From: Halomonas campaniensis
GTDB taxonomy: Bacteria; Pseudomonadota; Gammaproteobacteria; Pseudomonadales; Halomonadaceae
Assembly (NCBI RefSeq): GCF_002211105.1
Contig: NZ_JPUA01000051.1
Coordinates: 1 to 53,696 of the forward strand
Direction: 5' to 3'
Length of the DNA: 53,696 nucleotides
Shown: positions 26,302 through 35,521 of the stretch, piece after piece
Layout: every line of letters starts with the position of its first letter
Numbering within the stretch: the first letter of the stretch is position 1
Notes under the pieces: generated by a model
The model's input: only the letters and a program-made list of their open reading frames with translations
The model's database searches: none
Told to the model about the DNA's origin: nothing
Translations under genes and position numbers: made by a program

Positions 26302-26729
26302 TATTGCACCTCAAGCCTTGGGAGGCGGAAGGTGTAGTCGAGCTCATCATTCTCGTCATCGCCAAGTACCAGAATCACATTAAAGCGGCACTTATCTTCG
26401 CCGCTGTCTCTGACGATGCTGCTTTCGCCTTTTTTGGCATTGCGAAGCGGGTTTTGGTCGCTATCCGTGAACCAATCATCTTTCCACTCTTCCTCAACAG
26501 CTGAGCTGTCGATATCTTCACAGGTTTCGCCAGTGTTTAGTGTCACCAGCTGCGCCCAAAGCCGTTCCTGTGCATCCACAGCCGTCACGCTAGCCAACGA
26601 ACGCTGGTAGCCAGCATTTGCACTTTGCAGCGCTTTAAGCTGCATGGCGGCTACGCCGATCAGGCCAATCGAGAGAACCACCAGTGCGATTAGCGCTTCT
26701 ATTAAGCTAAAGCCACGCTGAGAGTTCAT
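26301..26729 (-). CDS. pilV: Minor pilin / pilus modification protein PilV
   Basis: A 142-residue type IV minor pilin with leader MNSQRG and mature start FSLIEALIALVVLSIGLIGVAAMQ, the PilV signature; the A..MQL..L segment follows. Two Cys in the C-terminal domain could form a disulfide. The start overlaps the upstream fimU-like gene by four bases. Confidence 0.88.
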   Translation of the reverse strand: MNSQRGFSLIEALIALVVLSIGLIGVAAMQLKALQSANAGYQRSLASVTAVDAQERLWAQLVTLNTGETCEDIDSSAVEEEWKDDWFTDSDQNPLRNAKKGESSIVRDSGEDKCRFNVILVLGDDENDELDYTFRLPRLEVQ

Positions 26730-27292
26730 GACTCACTCTCCTTCCTACGAATGCTGCCCGTTGCACGAATCATAAGCGTTACAGAAGGAGTTGAAGCACT
26801 TTCCCCGGTCGTATTTAACGTCATTTCGCAGGGTGAGCCAGGGCAGTTGGCAATATCGGCGTCGCCCAAACTTTGAAAGGTAAGCGAGAACGCCTGGGTC
26901 GGCGAGGCTATATTAGCGGACTGCCCGACTCTTAGTATCTGACTACCTACACCGCTTTCCACCACCCAATAGCAGCCTCCCGAGTAACGGTAACGGATAC
27001 TCTCTTCACTGTTTTCCCCCAAATCTTCCTCGATTTCATTATTTCTACAGGATTCAGGGCGGCGGTTTGAATTGGAGGCATCAGGTGGTGAAAAGATGAC
27101 CGTCATATCGCTGCGTTGCTTTATCGCCTCGCTACGAGCAAAGCTCAAAACAGAGATCATTTCATTGACGTCGCTGGCTAGCTGCTGACGGGCAAGAAAG
27201 CCCGTAAAAGCGGGAACCGCCATAGTCGCAACGATCGTTACTATAACCAGCGTGACTAACAGCTCAATCAAGGTAAAGCCACGTTGAGGCAT
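26726..27292 (-). CDS. GspH/FimT-family minor pilin (FimU-like)
   Basis: A 188-residue pilin-like protein with leader MPQRG and FTLIELLVTLVIVTIVATMAVP, then the GspH motif SDVNEMISVLSFARSEAIKQ and a Cys-bearing beta domain. By order (before pilV) it corresponds to FimU of P. aeruginosa, which helps prime pilus assembly. I start at 27292, 4 bp after the upstream pilin stop, where GGTAGG gives a ribosome site. In-frame starts at 27310 and 27334 would overlap the upstream gene. Confidence 0.82.
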   Translation of the reverse strand: MPQRGFTLIELLVTLVIVTIVATMAVPAFTGFLARQQLASDVNEMISVLSFARSEAIKQRSDMTVIFSPPDASNSNRRPESCRNNEIEEDLGENSEESIRYRYSGGCYWVVESGVGSQILRVGQSANIASPTQAFSLTFQSLGDADIANCPGSPCEMTLNTTGESASTPSVTLMIRATGSIRRKESES

Positions 27293-27296
27293 AAGC

Positions 27297-27737
27297 CTAC
27301 CAGCACTCATCGGGTGATTGCGTCCCTTGCGCATCCAGAGTCAACGGCTCGTCACAACCATCGTCTTGACCACTCTTAGTCGTGGCCTTCAGCGTATAAC
27401 CTCCATTTTGATCGCCGGTAGCTACCTCAATGGTATAGTGCTTTTCTGGCGAAGTAGTTGGCACATTATCGCAATTGGCGTAGGAGTATGTGCGTGTGTT
27501 GCAGCGCTCAAGCTCTGAAGCAGCCCGCATTAGACCTGTATGTGCGTCGGTTCGAACTGATTTTTGTACGTAGCGGGTATAGCTGGGGTAGGCAATAGAA
27601 GCGACGATACCGATGATCACCAGCACAATCATCAATTCAATGAGGGTGAAGCCGCGCTGACCATTCAGTAAAGAACGGCCAGTGGAAAGATTAGAGACGT
27701 AAGACACGCGGCTTCGCTCCCGTATTAGTTGGCTCAT
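27297..27737 (-). CDS. pilE: PilE-like type IV (minor) pilin
   Basis: A 146-residue pilin with the cleavage motif GQRGFTLIELMIVLVIIGIVASIAYPSY and the R-A..EL.RC region and C-terminal Cys pair of PilE-type minor pilins. If it starts at 27737 the leader is about 28 residues, long for the family. No clear ribosome site precedes that ATG, whereas a GTG at 27707 follows GGGAG, so the start is uncertain. It is the first gene of the pilin operon and 52 bp downstream of ispH, as in Pseudomonas where pilE adjoins ispH. Confidence 0.83.
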   Translation of the reverse strand: MSQLIRERSRVSYVSNLSTGRSLLNGQRGFTLIELMIVLVIIGIVASIAYPSYTRYVQKSVRTDAHTGLMRAASELERCNTRTYSYANCDNVPTTSPEKHYTIEVATGDQNGGYTLKATTKSGQDDGCDEPLTLDAQGTQSPDECW

Positions 27738-27789
27738 ACTGTTTCAGTATGTCGCAAACCAATACGCATTGCATTACGAATACCTCTGA

Positions 27790-28806
27790 TCAGCTGCTGG
27801 CGATTACCTTTTCACGCAGCTCTTTCGGCATAGAGAAGGTAATGGTCTCTTCGCGGCCCTGTAGCTCTTCAGGTAATGCAGCGCCCATGGTCTGCAGCTT
27901 GGCAATCACACCTTTTACCAATACTTCAGGGGCACTGGCGCCAGCGGTTACCCCGACACGCGCTACGTTCTCAAGCCACTGGGGATCGATTTGATCAGCG
28001 TTATCGATCAAGTAGGCAGGCGTTCCCATACGCTCAGAAAGCTCACGCAAGCGGTTAGAGTTTGAGCTATTAGGGCTACCTACCACGAGTAATAAATCAC
28101 TCTGGGCGGCTAGCTCGCGCACCGCATCTTGGCGGTTCTGCGTAGCGTAGCAAATGTCGTCATTGCGCGGCCCCTGGATGTCAGAAAACTTCTCGCGCAG
28201 CGCATCGATCACCTTGGCGGTATCATCCATTGACAGCGTGGTTTGGGTTACAAAGGCCAGCTTCGAGGGGTCATTCACCTCCAGCTTAGCAACGTCTTTT
28301 TCGTCCTCTACCAGGTAGATACGCCCGCCGTGTGAGGTGTCATAACGCCCCATGGTACCTTCGACTTCCGGGTGGCCTTCATGGCCGATGAGAATGCACT
28401 CCTGACCACGCTTGGCGTAGCGCAATACTTCCAGGTGCACTTTCGTGACCAGCGGGCAGGTAGCATCGAACACCTTCAACCCCCGCCGCTCAGCATCGGC
28501 TTGCACCGCGCGGGAGACGCCGTGGGCGGAGAAGATAACGATGACATCGTCCGGCACTTCATCCAGCTCTTCAACAAACACCGCCCCACGGGCACGCAGG
28601 GTTTCGACCACAAAGCGGTTGTGGACAACCTCGTGGCGCACATAGATAGGCGGGCCAAATACATCCAGCGCGCGATTAACGATATCGATGGCGCGATCTA
28701 CGCCGGCACAAAAACCACGCGGATTGGCTAGTTTGATTTGTATGGGCTGTGCTTGCTGCGCGTTTGCTGACTGCGTACTTGTTGACTGAGTACTGGGTAA
28801 ATTCAT
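27790..28806 (-). CDS. ispH: 4-hydroxy-3-methylbut-2-enyl diphosphate reductase
   Basis: A 339-residue iron-sulfur enzyme making IPP and DMAPP in the last step of the MEP isoprenoid pathway. The three cluster Cys lie in ANPRGFCAGVDRA, DATCPLVTKVH and DDICYATQNRQ. The active-site region HEGHPEVEGTMG is present. The N-terminal 22 residues are Ser/Thr/Gln-rich and not conserved. The ATG at 28806 is chosen (AAGG upstream). It is co-oriented with fkpB, lspA and ileS. Confidence 0.96.
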   Translation of the reverse strand: MNLPSTQSTSTQSANAQQAQPIQIKLANPRGFCAGVDRAIDIVNRALDVFGPPIYVRHEVVHNRFVVETLRARGAVFVEELDEVPDDVIVIFSAHGVSRAVQADAERRGLKVFDATCPLVTKVHLEVLRYAKRGQECILIGHEGHPEVEGTMGRYDTSHGGRIYLVEDEKDVAKLEVNDPSKLAFVTQTTLSMDDTAKVIDALREKFSDIQGPRNDDICYATQNRQDAVRELAAQSDLLLVVGSPNSSNSNRLRELSERMGTPAYLIDNADQIDPQWLENVARVGVTAGASAPEVLVKGVIAKLQTMGAALPEELQGREETITFSMPKELREKVIASS

Positions 28807-28875
28807 AGTAGTGCCTTGATGCCCGAGGCATCTGCTTAGTAAATTCGATCGCCGCCCACGCATGCTAGGCTGAGC

Positions 28876-29322
28876 TTAGTGAGTGGTCACCGGCTTAACC
28901 TCCAACACTTCCACCTCAAAGGTGAGCGTGCGACCTGCTAACGGGTGATTGAAGTCCACTTCAATGCGATCACCGTCAATGGTTTTGACCACGCCTGGCA
29001 ATTCCGTTCCCGCTTTGTCGGCAAACGACATCACCATACCAATTTCTGGCGCTTCATCGCCAAAATCGGCGCGCTTCAGGGTCTGAATATTTTGCGGGTT
29101 ATGCTGTCCGAACGCATGCTCTGGGGTTATCTGGAACGTCCCCTCCTGCCCCGCGGCCAACCCTTTAATAGGATGTTCAAAACCAGGCGGCAGGTTACCA
29201 TCACCAAACTCGAAGGTGGCGGGCGCCTTATCTTTGGTGGAGTCCACCAAAGTGCCATCTTCCAGCTTTAAGGTGAAGTGCAGCGTCACTTCCATGCCTT
29301 CATCGATCTGGTAGTCGCTCAT
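28876..29322 (-). CDS. fkpB: FKBP-type peptidyl-prolyl cis-trans isomerase
   Basis: A 148-residue SlyD/SlpA-type isomerase with the FKBP core interrupted by an IF-type chaperone insert (about residues 75-120). Motifs include VTLHFTLKLEDGTLVDST, FEFGDGNLPPGFEHPIKGLAAGQ and DFNHPLAGRTLTFEVEV. It lacks the His-rich metal tail of SlyD, which favours FkpB (SlpA). The position between lspA and ispH is the standard one. Confidence 0.92.
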   Translation of the reverse strand: MSDYQIDEGMEVTLHFTLKLEDGTLVDSTKDKAPATFEFGDGNLPPGFEHPIKGLAAGQEGTFQITPEHAFGQHNPQNIQTLKRADFGDEAPEIGMVMSFADKAGTELPGVVKTIDGDRIEVDFNHPLAGRTLTFEVEVLEVKPVTTH

Positions 29323-29358
29323 CGCAGTTCTCAATAGTCAGTTGTTCTCAACGTTCGA

Positions 29359-29907
29359 TTAATGGGAAGCGTTGGCTGCTTTTTTGCGCCGCCGCTCACC
29401 CATAATGGATTCCCAGATTAACGCGACCGCGCCCAGGGTAATCGCAATATCTGCCACGTTAAACGCTGGGTAGTACCAACCGGCAACGTGAAACGATAAA
29501 AAGTCGACCACATAACCATGCACCAGGCGGTCGTAAAGATTTCCCAACGCACCGCCAATAATTAACGGCAGCGCTATCGCCAATAGCTTTTCGTCGTTTT
29601 TAATCCGCGAAAGCCACATCGTCAGCGCCACGCTGGCCCCTACGGCAATCAAAGCGAAGAACCAGCGCTGCCAGCCGGGATGCGTGGCTAAAAAGCTGAA
29701 CGCCGCGCCGGTATTGTGCAACAGAGTCAAATTAAAGAACGGCAGCACCTCTACCGGCTGTGCATACCCCAGTTGGCTACTGGCGATGTACTTGGTGGCA
29801 AGATCCAAGGCAATCACCGCCACTGCCAGCCATAGCCAGCGCAGCGGCCGCTGCATTTTCGGCCGCACGCTTTTATCGGTATCACTAGGCGTGTTGTTAT
29901 CAAGCAT
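29359..29907 (-). CDS. lspA: Lipoprotein signal peptidase (signal peptidase II)
   Basis: A 182-residue inner-membrane aspartyl protease that removes signal peptides from diacylglyceryl-prolipoproteins. Four membrane segments are visible. The catalytic Asp regions are GGALGNLYDRLVHGYVVDF and FNVADIAITLG. I start at 29907, which overlaps the ileS 3' end by 8 bp; the frame is open further upstream inside ileS but unconserved. BamD in this window is one likely substrate. Confidence 0.94.
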   Translation of the reverse strand: MLDNNTPSDTDKSVRPKMQRPLRWLWLAVAVIALDLATKYIASSQLGYAQPVEVLPFFNLTLLHNTGAAFSFLATHPGWQRWFFALIAVGASVALTMWLSRIKNDEKLLAIALPLIIGGALGNLYDRLVHGYVVDFLSFHVAGWYYPAFNVADIAITLGAVALIWESIMGERRRKKAANASH

Positions 29908-32731
29908 AGTAACGAATCTCGCCACTGCCTTCGGGAAGGTTGCTGATACAGCGACCACACAGATCCGGATGACCAGCATGAGTCCCAACATCAGGGCGGT
30001 GGTGCCAGCAGCGCTCGCACTTGGTATTGTCGCTGGCTTTGACGGCGACTTTAAGACCCTCTAGCTCCGTCGCTTCTGCATCGCCTGCACCAGTCAGGGG
30101 CTTCAGCGTGACTTCGCTGGTCAGCATCACAAAGCGCAGTTCATCGCCCAGTTTGGCCAACGTCGCCTGCAACTCATCGCTGACATACAGGGTGACTTCA
30201 GCTGCCAGGCTACCCTTAATGACTTTGGCATTTCGGGCGTCTTCCAGGCACTTGTTGACTGAGTGCTTGACCTCCAGCACCTGCTCCCAGAAGGCACGAC
30301 CCAGCTCAGCGTTGTCGTCCAGGCTGCCAAGGCCAGTGTAGTAGGTCTCCAGCAGCACGCTGTCGCCGCGCTTACCGGGGATATTCTCGTGAATCTCCTC
30401 AGCGGTGAAGGAGAGGATCGGTGCGATCCAACGGCTCAGCGCTTCCACCACATGGTAGAGCGCGGTTTGCGCACTGCGCCGCGCCAGGGAATCGGTTTGC
30501 GTGGTGTACTGGCGATCCTTGATGACATCTAAGTAGAAGCCACCCAGCTCCCGGGCACAGAAACCGTGCACCTGTTGGTAAACATCCAGGAAGCGGTACT
30601 CTTCGTAGGCTTTTTCGATCCGCGCCTGTAGTTGGTGAGCGCGATCCACCACCCACTGATCCAGCGCCAGCATATCGCCAAACGCTACCTGGTTTTTCTC
30701 TGGATCAAAGCCGTTAAGGTTCGAAAGCAGGAAGCGCGCGGTATTGCGAATCCGGCGATACACATCGGAGGTGCGCTTCAAAATCTCGTCCGAGACGGCC
30801 ATTTCGCCAGAGTAATCGGTGGAGGCGACCCATAGGCGCAGAATATCGCCACCCAGCTTGTCCATCACTTCCTGAGGTGCAACGACGTTGCCCAGCGACT
30901 TGGACTGCTTGCGGCCCTGAGAATCAACGGTAAAGCCGTGGGTCAGGAGTTGCCGGTACGGCGGATGCCCGTCAATCGCCGACCCCGTCAGCAGCGACGA
31001 GTGGAACCAGCCACGGTGCTGATCAGAGCCTTCCAGGTACAGGTCAGCCCGCGGGCCGTTTTCGTGGCCATGGGGGTGCGAGCCGCGCAGCACGTGGCGG
31101 TGGGTAGTGCCGGAGTCGAACCAGACATCCAGGGTGTCGGTGACCTTGTCGTAATCCGCTGCTTCGGCGCCTAACAGCTCTGCCGGGTCGAGTTTGAACC
31201 AGGCGTCGATGCCTTCCTGCTCAACGCGCTTGGCCGCCTCTTCCATCAGCCCAACGGTGCGCGGGTGCAGCTCACCGGTTTGCTTGTGCAAGAAGAACGG
31301 AATCGGCACGCCCCAGTTACGCTGACGGGAGATACACCAGTCTGGACGATTGGCGATCATACTATGTAAGCGCGCCTGGCCCCAGGCAGGTGTAAACGCC
31401 GTGGCTTCGATGCCTTCAAGGGCACGTTCACGCAGGGTTTTGCCGTCTTTGCCTTTGATATCCATGCCCACAAACCACTGCGCCGTGGCACGGTAGATCA
31501 CCGGCGTTTTGTGGCGCCAGCAGTGCATGTAGCTATGTTTGATCGGGATATGCGCCATCAGCGCCCCCACTTCGCGCAGCTTTTCGACGATATGGGGATT
31601 AGCTTTCCAAATCATCTGACCGCCGAAGAACGGCAGGTCGTCAACGTAAACACCGTTGCCCTGCACCGGGTTGAGCATGTCGTCGAACTCCATGCCATGC
31701 TCGCGGCAGGTGATAAAGTCATCCATGCCGTAAGAGGGTGCGGAGTGAACGATACCGGTGCTGCCCACTTCTGACTCGACGTACTCTGCCAGATAGACTG
31801 GCGAGAGCCGGTCATAAAACGGGTGGCGGAAATTGATCAGGTCAAGATTCTTGCCTTGAGTGGTAGCAATCACCTCGCCTTGCAGGCCAAAGCGCTCTAA
31901 GCAGCTTTCCACCAACTCTTCTGCCAGCAGCAGCAAGCGCTCGCCAGTATCGACTAGCGCATAGGTGAACTCAGGGTGAACGTTGAGCGCCTGGTTGGCC
32001 GGAATTGTCCACGGTGTGGTTGTCCAGATAACCACTGCCGCAGGCTTGGCCAATTCACTTAAACCAAAGGCGGCGGCGAGCTTGTCGGCATCATCTACCG
32101 GGAAGGCGACATCGATGGCGTCGGACTTTTTATCAGCGTACTCAACTTCGGCTTCCGCCAGCGCCGAACCACAGTCAAAGCACCAGTTGACCGGCTTCAA
32201 GCCTTTAAATACGTAACCCGCGTCGACCATTTCGGCCAGGGCACGAATTTCGCCCGCTTCGTTGGCGAAATCCATGGTGCGGTACGGGTGATCCCAGTCG
32301 CCAATAATGCCCAAACGAACAAAGTCGGCCAGCTGTGTTTCTACTTGCGCACCAGCGTATTCGCGGCAAAGCTCACGGGCGTGTTCCGGTGCCAGGTGCT
32401 TGCCGTGAGTCGTTTCTACTTTGTGCTCGATGGGCAAGCCGTGGCAGTCCCAGCCAGGCACATAAGGCGCATCAAAACCGGCTAAATTCTTCGACTTAAC
32501 GATAATATCTTTAAGGATTTTATTAACGGCGTGACCAATATGAATACTGCCGTTGGCGTAGGGAGGGCCATCGTGCAGCACAAACAGCGGCGCACCCGCG
32601 CGCGCTTCGCGCAGGCGCTGGTAAATGTTCATATCCTGCCACTGGGAAACCCGCCCTGGCTCCTGCTTCGGTAGCATGCCGCGCATGGGGAAATCAGTTT
32701 CAGGCAAATTCAGCGTGTGCTTGTAATCCAT
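29900..32731 (-). CDS. ileS: Isoleucyl-tRNA synthetase
   Basis: A 943-residue class Ia synthetase. It has the HIGH motif (GSIHIGHAVN, about residues 62-70), the CP1 editing domain, a KMSKS motif in the variant form KQSKS (about 606), and a C-terminal zinc site CERCWHH ... CGRC. Gene order ribF-ileS-lspA is the conserved one and ileS starts 6 bp after ribF, so they share a transcript. Confidence 0.97.
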   Translation of the reverse strand: MDYKHTLNLPETDFPMRGMLPKQEPGRVSQWQDMNIYQRLREARAGAPLFVLHDGPPYANGSIHIGHAVNKILKDIIVKSKNLAGFDAPYVPGWDCHGLPIEHKVETTHGKHLAPEHARELCREYAGAQVETQLADFVRLGIIGDWDHPYRTMDFANEAGEIRALAEMVDAGYVFKGLKPVNWCFDCGSALAEAEVEYADKKSDAIDVAFPVDDADKLAAAFGLSELAKPAAVVIWTTTPWTIPANQALNVHPEFTYALVDTGERLLLLAEELVESCLERFGLQGEVIATTQGKNLDLINFRHPFYDRLSPVYLAEYVESEVGSTGIVHSAPSYGMDDFITCREHGMEFDDMLNPVQGNGVYVDDLPFFGGQMIWKANPHIVEKLREVGALMAHIPIKHSYMHCWRHKTPVIYRATAQWFVGMDIKGKDGKTLRERALEGIEATAFTPAWGQARLHSMIANRPDWCISRQRNWGVPIPFFLHKQTGELHPRTVGLMEEAAKRVEQEGIDAWFKLDPAELLGAEAADYDKVTDTLDVWFDSGTTHRHVLRGSHPHGHENGPRADLYLEGSDQHRGWFHSSLLTGSAIDGHPPYRQLLTHGFTVDSQGRKQSKSLGNVVAPQEVMDKLGGDILRLWVASTDYSGEMAVSDEILKRTSDVYRRIRNTARFLLSNLNGFDPEKNQVAFGDMLALDQWVVDRAHQLQARIEKAYEEYRFLDVYQQVHGFCARELGGFYLDVIKDRQYTTQTDSLARRSAQTALYHVVEALSRWIAPILSFTAEEIHENIPGKRGDSVLLETYYTGLGSLDDNAELGRAFWEQVLEVKHSVNKCLEDARNAKVIKGSLAAEVTLYVSDELQATLAKLGDELRFVMLTSEVTLKPLTGAGDAEATELEGLKVAVKASDNTKCERCWHHRPDVGTHAGHPDLCGRCISNLPEGSGEIRYYA

Positions 32732-32737
32732 GGTCTG

Positions 32738-33775
32738 TCAGCCGTTGTCAGTATCGACGGCGTCATCCGCCGAAGAAGAATCATAAGAAATCGTATCACG
32801 CCCAAGAGGGGCCGAGGCCAGCGGAAGAGAGTAGTCTTGCTTACCCTCCATCGCCGCAAAATAGTGGCGAGCGCGGGCCTGGTCACGCTCAATTTGCGCT
32901 TTCAGCGCTTCAAGGCCGTCAAACTTCATTTCGCCCCGCAGGCGTGCGCAGGGAAACACCGTCATGCGTTGGCCGTAGAGGTCAGCGTAAAAATCCAGCA
33001 GGTGCACCTCCAGCGTTGGCCGTTTCGACCCTACCGTGGGGCGGAAGCCCACATTTGCCACCGCCGGGTAACGCTGGCCATCTTCTAGTTCAGCCGCTAC
33101 TGCGAAGACCCCCCGCAACGTTAACGGCTGAGGCATCAACGGCAAATTGGCAGTCGGTACACCAATGGTGCGCCCCAACTGCTGGTCACGCACCACGCAG
33201 CCATGTAACGAATAGGCGCGGCCCAGCAAACGCGCAGCGGCAGAAAAATTACCGCTCGCCAGCAACGTACGCACCCGCGAACTGGAAACCCGCTCGTCAT
33301 CCACGGTAAAGGTGCGGGTGTGCTCGACGCCGAAGCCCTGCTCTAGCCCGACCTCCGCCAGCAGCGCAAAATCACCGCGGCGATCACAGCCAAAGCGAAA
33401 ATCATCGCCCACCACCAAGTGCTTAACGCCTAACCCATCAATCAATACCTGATCGATAAACTCGCGACCGGTAAGGCTGCGCAGCGCATCGTTAAACGGT
33501 AGAACCAGCACTTGCTCGGCGCCAAAATCGCGCAGTAACCGCACCTTCTCGCGCAGCCGGGTTAACCGCGGTGGCGCTTGCTCACCGGCAAAAAACTCCC
33601 GCGGCTGGGGCTCAAAAACGACCACTGTCAGCGGCACACTCCAGCGTGCTGCATGTTCACGGCACTGCTGCAGAATGGCTTGATGACCGCGATGCACACC
33701 ATCGAAATTACCGATGGTGGCAACGCAGCCTCGATGAGCCGCTTTCAAATTGTGCAGACCTCGAATGACGCGCAT
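32738..33775 (-). CDS. ribF: Bifunctional riboflavin kinase / FAD synthetase
   Basis: A 345-residue enzyme that phosphorylates riboflavin to FMN and adenylates FMN to FAD. The N-terminal nucleotidyltransferase part has IGNFDGVHRGHQAIL and HLVVGDDFRFGCDRRGD. The C-terminal flavokinase part has GRTIGVPTANL and YPAVANVGFRPTVG with EVHLLDF. It is the first gene of the ribF-ileS-lspA-fkpB-ispH series and follows murJ by 64 bp. Confidence 0.95.
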   Translation of the reverse strand: MRVIRGLHNLKAAHRGCVATIGNFDGVHRGHQAILQQCREHAARWSVPLTVVVFEPQPREFFAGEQAPPRLTRLREKVRLLRDFGAEQVLVLPFNDALRSLTGREFIDQVLIDGLGVKHLVVGDDFRFGCDRRGDFALLAEVGLEQGFGVEHTRTFTVDDERVSSSRVRTLLASGNFSAAARLLGRAYSLHGCVVRDQQLGRTIGVPTANLPLMPQPLTLRGVFAVAAELEDGQRYPAVANVGFRPTVGSKRPTLEVHLLDFYADLYGQRMTVFPCARLRGEMKFDGLEALKAQIERDQARARHYFAAMEGKQDYSLPLASAPLGRDTISYDSSSADDAVDTDNG

Positions 33776-33839
33776 GGCACCTCAGCCGTTAGAGGACATA
33801 AAGCCTCTGATTATAACGAACACGCCCGACGGGGTGCAG

Positions 33840-35423
33840 TTACGATTGCATTTTAAAATGACGAACACGCAAACCCAGTGCCGCCAGCCACGCAAAATAG
33901 AGCGAGCCGCCCAGCATGACTAACCCAGTGACCCAGCTTATCCGCTGCCAAAGCCCAAAGGTAAGCCACGCCTGCCAGTCGGGCGCGACAAAGTAGAGTG
34001 CCGCACACATCAATCCACTACCACCTATCAGTTGCACCGAATAACGCTTCCAACCCGGCTGAAAGACCAATACTTGCTGCTTATAGAGCAGGTAGCCCAG
34101 CAAGCCCGCGTTTAAGAACGCAGAAAGCGCTGTGGCTAACGCCAACCCGGCATGGGCCAGTGGCCAAATCAGCAGTAGGTTAAACACCATATTAGCGACC
34201 ATGGCGATAATGCCTACCTTCACCGGGGTTTTGGTGTCTTGGCGAGCAAAAAAGCCCGGCGCCAATACTTTGATCAACATGAAGGCTACCAAACCGAAGG
34301 CATAAGCGCGCAGGCTCATCGCGGCCATCTGGATGTCGTTATCGGTCATCGCCCCGTAATGGAACAGCGTGATCAATAGCGGCTCAGCCAATACTGCCAG
34401 CGCCAGCGCTGCGGGTAAGCCTAACAGCAATACAATACGGATAGCCCAATCGAGCATCGCCGCAAAGTGCTCTTTGGATTGGTCAGCATGGCGTTTAGAG
34501 AGCGCAGGCAGAATCACCGTCCCAATGGCCACCCCGAACACGCCGAGGGGTAGCTCGACCAAACGATCCGAGTAGTAGAGCCACGACACGCTGCCCGCCG
34601 CCAGCAGTGATGCCAAAACAGTATCCAGCAGTAGGTTAATTTGCGATACCGATACCCCAAACAGCGCAGGCCCCATAAGCTTTAGTATGCGCCGCACTCC
34701 CTCATGGGCAAAATTAGGCCAGGGTGTGGGCATCAAGCCCAAGCGCAGTAAAAACGGCACCTGAAAAACCAACTGGGCGGCCCCGGCGATCAGAACACCC
34801 CAAGCCAGCGCCATGGCGGGCTCTTCCATTAGCGGCATTAAAAACAGCGCCGCACCAATCAGCGAAAGATTCAGCAGCACCGGGGTAAACGCGGGTACCG
34901 CAAAGCGGTTCCAGGTATTCAGTACGCTGCCAGAAAACGCGGTGAGCGAGATCAGCAATAAATAGGGAAACGTTAAGCGCAGCATGTCTGCGGTCAGCGC
35001 CAGTTTCTCCGGGTCACTGCCAAAACCGGGGGCAAACACCCAAATCAGCCACGGCGCACAAAGCATGGCCACGGCGGTCATCAACGCCAGCACCGCTGTT
35101 AGGCTACCGGCAGTGGCATTCAGCAGTGCGCGTATCTCCTCCCGGCTGCGCTGGGTGGAGTACTCTGAAAGTACCGGCACAAAGGCTTGATTGAAGGCCC
35201 CCTCGGCAAACAGACGGCGCAGAAAATTGGGAATTTTAAACGCCACAAAGAACGCATCGGCGCCATCCCCTGCCCCCAGCAAGGTTGCAACGACAACATC
35301 GCGCGCCAGCCCCATCACCCTCGACAGCATGGTCATGGCACTCACCACAAGGCCCGAGCGCATTAGCCCACGACGGGCTATTGCGGTATCAGGGGAGGTA
35401 CTGGGTGCTTTCTTCGCCGTCAT
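33840..35423 (-). CDS. murJ: Lipid II flippase MurJ
   Basis: A 527-residue inner-membrane protein of the MVF/MOP superfamily with about 14 membrane segments that flips lipid II to the periplasm. Characteristic blocks are the N-terminal SAMTMLSRVMGLARDVVVATLLGAG with the conserved Arg residues, ADAFFVAFKIPNFLRRLFAEGAFNQAFVPVLSEY, and the P-G-FFARQDTKTPV loop. The first 20 residues are a polar extension. rpsT lies just upstream on the same strand, separated by a terminator. Confidence 0.95.
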   Translation of the reverse strand: MTAKKAPSTSPDTAIARRGLMRSGLVVSAMTMLSRVMGLARDVVVATLLGAGDGADAFFVAFKIPNFLRRLFAEGAFNQAFVPVLSEYSTQRSREEIRALLNATAGSLTAVLALMTAVAMLCAPWLIWVFAPGFGSDPEKLALTADMLRLTFPYLLLISLTAFSGSVLNTWNRFAVPAFTPVLLNLSLIGAALFLMPLMEEPAMALAWGVLIAGAAQLVFQVPFLLRLGLMPTPWPNFAHEGVRRILKLMGPALFGVSVSQINLLLDTVLASLLAAGSVSWLYYSDRLVELPLGVFGVAIGTVILPALSKRHADQSKEHFAAMLDWAIRIVLLLGLPAALALAVLAEPLLITLFHYGAMTDNDIQMAAMSLRAYAFGLVAFMLIKVLAPGFFARQDTKTPVKVGIIAMVANMVFNLLLIWPLAHAGLALATALSAFLNAGLLGYLLYKQQVLVFQPGWKRYSVQLIGGSGLMCAALYFVAPDWQAWLTFGLWQRISWVTGLVMLGGSLYFAWLAALGLRVRHFKMQS

Positions 35424-35478
35424 AAGCTATCCAGAAAAGGCCATCCAAAGAAACCATCCAAAGAGAATATCCAGACAC

Positions 35479-35507
35479 AAAAAAACCGGCCGCAGCCGGT
35501 TTTTTTA
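35479..35507. terminator. Terminator after rpsT
   Basis: ACCGGC and GCCGGT arms around a 4-nt loop are flanked by seven A and seven T residues, so U-tracts follow on both strands. It lies 15 bp beyond the rpsT stop codon on the minus strand and ahead of murJ. Confidence 0.9.
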
Positions 35508-35521
35508 TGGCGCCTGCCGGC

